Shown: piece after piece, positions 11,718-13,965 of the stretch
Layout: each line of letters opens with the position of its first letter
How positions within the stretch are numbered: the stretch's first letter is position 1
Source: JBIQLO01 sp044464175
GTDB lineage: Bacteria; Planctomycetota; Phycisphaerae; Tepidisphaerales; Tepidisphaeraceae
Direction of reading: 5' to 3'
DNA length: 13,965 nucleotides
NCBI GenBank assembly: GCA_044464175.1
Contig: JBIQLO010000099.1
Location: forward strand, 1-13,965
Position numbers and translations under genes: made by a program
The notes under the pieces: generated by a model
The model's input: only the letters and a program-made list of their open reading frames with translations
Database searches by the model: none
What the model was told of the DNA's origin: nothing

Positions 11718-13965
11718 ATGAAATATTGTTTTGGCATTATCGTAATCGCCCTGTTGGCTGCGGGTGTTGTGGCCGCCTCGCCCGCCGATCAGAGGCCGAT
11801 CCTTCGCGCCGATTTTGATCGCACCAGTACCCCTGTGGCGGCACAGGCCGTTCGCGTACAAATCCAGGGCTCCCCCCGCTTCATCGAAGGCTTGTCCGGC
11901 CAGGCCGTCGTGGTGGGCGGCAAAAGCCGGATCCTCTATACACCGCCCGGGGGGCTGTCGACCGAACAAGGCTCGTGCCTGTTCTGGGCCAAGCCGCTGG
12001 ACTGGTCGGCGTCGGTCCAGACGTTTCAATTTCTCGTCAGTTTCGTTCACGTCAAAGGCGACGCTCCCGACCTGCTCTTCTACAAGCCCTATAACGACAC
12101 CGCATTGCATCTTCTGGCCCACAGCGGAGACAAAGGCGATTTCCGGTCGATCACCAAACCGGTGGTCGGGTGGCTGCCCGGCCAATGGCGTCAATGGGCA
12201 TTCACCTGGAGCAAGGACGGCTACCGTCTCTACATGAATGGAAAGCTGATTGCCCACCAGCCTCCTCTCAAAAACCGGAGCGGCGCATGGGGGCCGATCG
12301 TTCTGGGAACCGCCTATCCCGGCTGGGCAAAGCTGGGCGACCAGAAAACCGCCATTGACGATCTGCGCATTTATGCCCAGGCACTGCCGCCGGCCGAAAT
12401 TGCCCGACAATACCAGGCCGCCGTCCAAGCCAATCCGGAGATCGCTGTGAAGCAACAACATGTCGACTTGGGTCAGGGCTTGGACTCCACGAATTGGGCC
12501 TTGGCCGCCAACGGTGCGGCGGTGCTGACTTCCTCATTTGCCAATATCCAGTCGGCCTATTCCGATCACCTGATTGATGGTGACCCGGACACCTCATGGC
12601 GCTCCATGGGCAATGACTTTCCCAGCGTCGGTGCGGACGATACCCCCTTGTGGATTCAGCTTCGATGGCTGGATTCCAGGCAGCTTAGCTTGGTCACGCT
12701 GACCCAGGTCGCGCCGAGCAACGCCCAGGGCATTCGCCTTCAGCGGTGGGATCGTGCCGGACAATGGGTCGACATTGCCGGTGTGAAGCAAGCAACCCAG
12801 GATGGTGGAATCATTACGTTTCGTTTTCCCGAGATCTCCACCAGCCGCTTGCGGGTGCTGATCGCAAAAAATAGTGCTCCTTTCACACAGATGACGGCGA
12901 TCGGCGCCTATGGTCCCCCGCAGCCCGACCTGCGCAAGATGCGCCCCTATTGGCACGCCTGGCACATCTGGTACAACGAGCCGGCCCAGAAGATTGTCGA
13001 GTATTCGCCTCGCTATTTCCGTAAGACCTTCAATGTCGCCGACGCGAAGAAAATCGATCGTGCGGTGATTCAGCTTTATACAAATGATAATTACCAGGTC
13101 TTTCTCAATGGACAACTTGTTTCCAAGGGAATACGGTCGCTCGGCGCCGTCGAGGTGAAGGACCATGTGGTGAGTGGCGAAAACTGTCTGGCGATAATCG
13201 CCACCGCGACCAGTCAGCCGCACTGGCCGAACATGGCGCTGGCGGCCGAATTGACTCTCGACCAGGGTCTGCAAACCCGCTACATCGGCACCGATCAAAC
13301 CTGGCAGGCCTTCGATCGGTTGGTTGCCGGATGGGACAAGCCGGGATTCAAGGCATCCGGCTGGAGCGCGCCTTTCATCATCGCCAAGGTCGGACAGGGC
13401 ATCTGGGGACATATTGGGTATGAGGATGCCGGCGCCAAGGAGACGCTGACCTTGCACAGTTGCCGGATCGACGGCCGCGCGAAGCCGGGAGGGGAGATCA
13501 CCGTCTACCTCGAGCTGCAGCCGGGCCAACCGCTACACCATGACTACCTGTTCACTTATGAAATGGGTGAGCATGGCGTCGTACCGGGTTTTGGCGACTA
13601 CACCTTCGCCCGGGGGGCTGTGGGGCCGACAACGCCGACCCATAGCTGGCCGACCGATCGGCCGACCGCGCTGGAGTTGAAAATCCCCTTGCCCGCCTAC
13701 GCTCCCAATGGTCCGACGCCGCTGCAACTGCTGGCGTACGATCTTAGGGGGGGGCCGGCGCTGCGGATCGTTGATTCCTCCGGCCAGACGCTTGATCACA
13801 TCGCACAGGTGGACATTCATCGCTTTGACTCCGCCGATTCTCACCCGGCTGGTCGGGCCGATGCCCATATTGCCCACGACGGCGGCGTCAAAGCTTTCGT
13901 CATTCAGGGCAAAAAAGTGCCCCCGCTGCTGTGGACATACCGAAACCCCACTTTCGAGAAAATCG
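11718..13965 (+). CDS. Large secreted LamG + F5/8-type-C + rhamnosidase-N-like protein, probable glycoside hydrolase (3' end outside window)
   Basis: The frame stays open from the ATG at 11718 to the last base, giving 749 residues so far. A signal peptide (MKYCFGIIVIALLAAGVVAA) is followed by a LamG-like domain (about 27-235, ending AIDDLRIYAQALPPAEIARQY), an F5/8-type-C/discoidin-like domain (about 265-400: SAYSDHLIDGDPDTSWRS, LWIQLRW, RLRVLI) and a galactose-binding-like domain as found at the N-terminus of bacterial alpha-L-rhamnosidases and beta-galactosidases (about 430-515: RYFRKTFNV, YTNDNYQVFLNGQLV). More beta-rich sequence follows to about 725, and then GKKVPPLLWTYRNPTFEK, which resembles the entry to a GH42-like or related TIM barrel. 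The enzyme would act outside the cytoplasm on a glycan; its family cannot be fixed without the missing end. The only nearby Shine-Dalgarno-like site (GGAG, 11703-11706) is 11 bases away. It is probably co-transcribed with the LamG gene 35 bases upstream. Confidence 0.82.
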   Translation, partial: MKYCFGIIVIALLAAGVVAASPADQRPILRADFDRTSTPVAAQAVRVQIQGSPRFIEGLSGQAVVVGGKSRILYTPPGGLSTEQGSCLFWAKPLDWSASVQTFQFLVSFVHVKGDAPDLLFYKPYNDTALHLLAHSGDKGDFRSITKPVVGWLPGQWRQWAFTWSKDGYRLYMNGKLIAHQPPLKNRSGAWGPIVLGTAYPGWAKLGDQKTAIDDLRIYAQALPPAEIARQYQAAVQANPEIAVKQQHVDLGQGLDSTNWALAANGAAVLTSSFANIQSAYSDHLIDGDPDTSWRSMGNDFPSVGADDTPLWIQLRWLDSRQLSLVTLTQVAPSNAQGIRLQRWDRAGQWVDIAGVKQATQDGGIITFRFPEISTSRLRVLIAKNSAPFTQMTAIGAYGPPQPDLRKMRPYWHAWHIWYNEPAQKIVEYSPRYFRKTFNVADAKKIDRAVIQLYTNDNYQVFLNGQLVSKGIRSLGAVEVKDHVVSGENCLAIIATATSQPHWPNMALAAELTLDQGLQTRYIGTDQTWQAFDRLVAGWDKPGFKASGWSAPFIIAKVGQGIWGHIGYEDAGAKETLTLHSCRIDGRAKPGGEITVYLELQPGQPLHHDYLFTYEMGEHGVVPGFGDYTFARGAVGPTTPTHSWPTDRPTALELKIPLPAYAPNGPTPLQLLAYDLRGGPALRIVDSSGQTLDHIAQVDIHRFDSADSHPAGRADAHIAHDGGVKAFVIQGKKVPPLLWTYRNPTFEKI

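Noticed and set aside
11691..12461. Minus-strand open frame of 256 codons
   Set aside because: Opposite to the LamG-like part of the large secreted protein; no motif, no ribosome site, no context.
12594..13529. Long minus-strand open frame (311 codons)
   Set aside because: It lies fully inside the plus-strand secreted protein, which has a signal peptide and recognisable domains. The antisense translation shows no known motif and is expected by chance in GC-rich coding DNA.
1..13965. CRISPR arrays, tRNA/rRNA genes, insertion sequences, phage or defence genes
   Set aside because: I saw no repeat-spacer pattern, no transposase or integrase motifs, no terminal inverted repeats and no tRNA-like cloverleaf while reading both strands.

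Overview
The window reads as high-GC chromosomal DNA from a Planctomycetota-like bacterium, most likely Phycisphaerae or a related PVC lineage. The clues are a prepilin-type protein with an H-Xn-DG-like C-terminal motif, a LamG protein ending in a PEP-CTERM sorting signal, a LacI-type regulator with an enlarged loop in its DNA-binding domain, and a very large secreted LamG/discoidin protein. This assignment rests on gene style, not on a marker gene.

Layout. (1) Positions 3-467 hold the C-terminal end of pyruvate carboxylase with its biotin-carrier domain. (2) 632-1396 is a LuxR-type regulator. (3) 1401-2825, on the minus strand, is an isolated F1-ATPase beta subunit gene (atpD), convergent with the regulator and only 4 bases from it, with its own likely promoter. 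(4) 2826-3262 is a divergent intergenic region. (5) 3263-10663 is a tight eight-gene plus-strand cluster: LacI regulator, type II secretion-like pseudopilin, aldehyde dehydrogenase, SDR, Gfo/Idh/MocA-like oxidoreductase, glyoxalase/VOC protein, DapA-family lyase, second SDR. Genes overlap or lie at most 43 bases apart, so they are probably one operon. (6) From 10852 to the window end come two secreted proteins: a LamG PEP-CTERM protein, and a multidomain LamG + F5/8-type-C + rhamnosidase-N-like protein that runs off the end just where a catalytic barrel could begin.

The central observation is regulatory. An 18-base perfect palindrome with a central CpG, typical of LacI-family operators, lies exactly in the spacer of a sigma70-like promoter directly before lacI (3234-3251). 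A near-identical copy (17/18) lies before the LamG gene (10730-10747). Similarity extends over 35 bases (31 identical), so the regulator probably controls both its own catabolic operon and the secreted proteins as one regulon.

Working model (inference): a secreted glycoside-active protein releases a sugar, and the cytoplasmic dehydrogenases, DapA-type dehydratase/aldolase and aldehyde dehydrogenase oxidise it by a non-phosphorylative sugar-acid route, for example to 2-oxoglutarate or to pyruvate plus lactate. No transporter, sugar kinase or sugar-acid dehydratase is visible here, so the sugar cannot be named.
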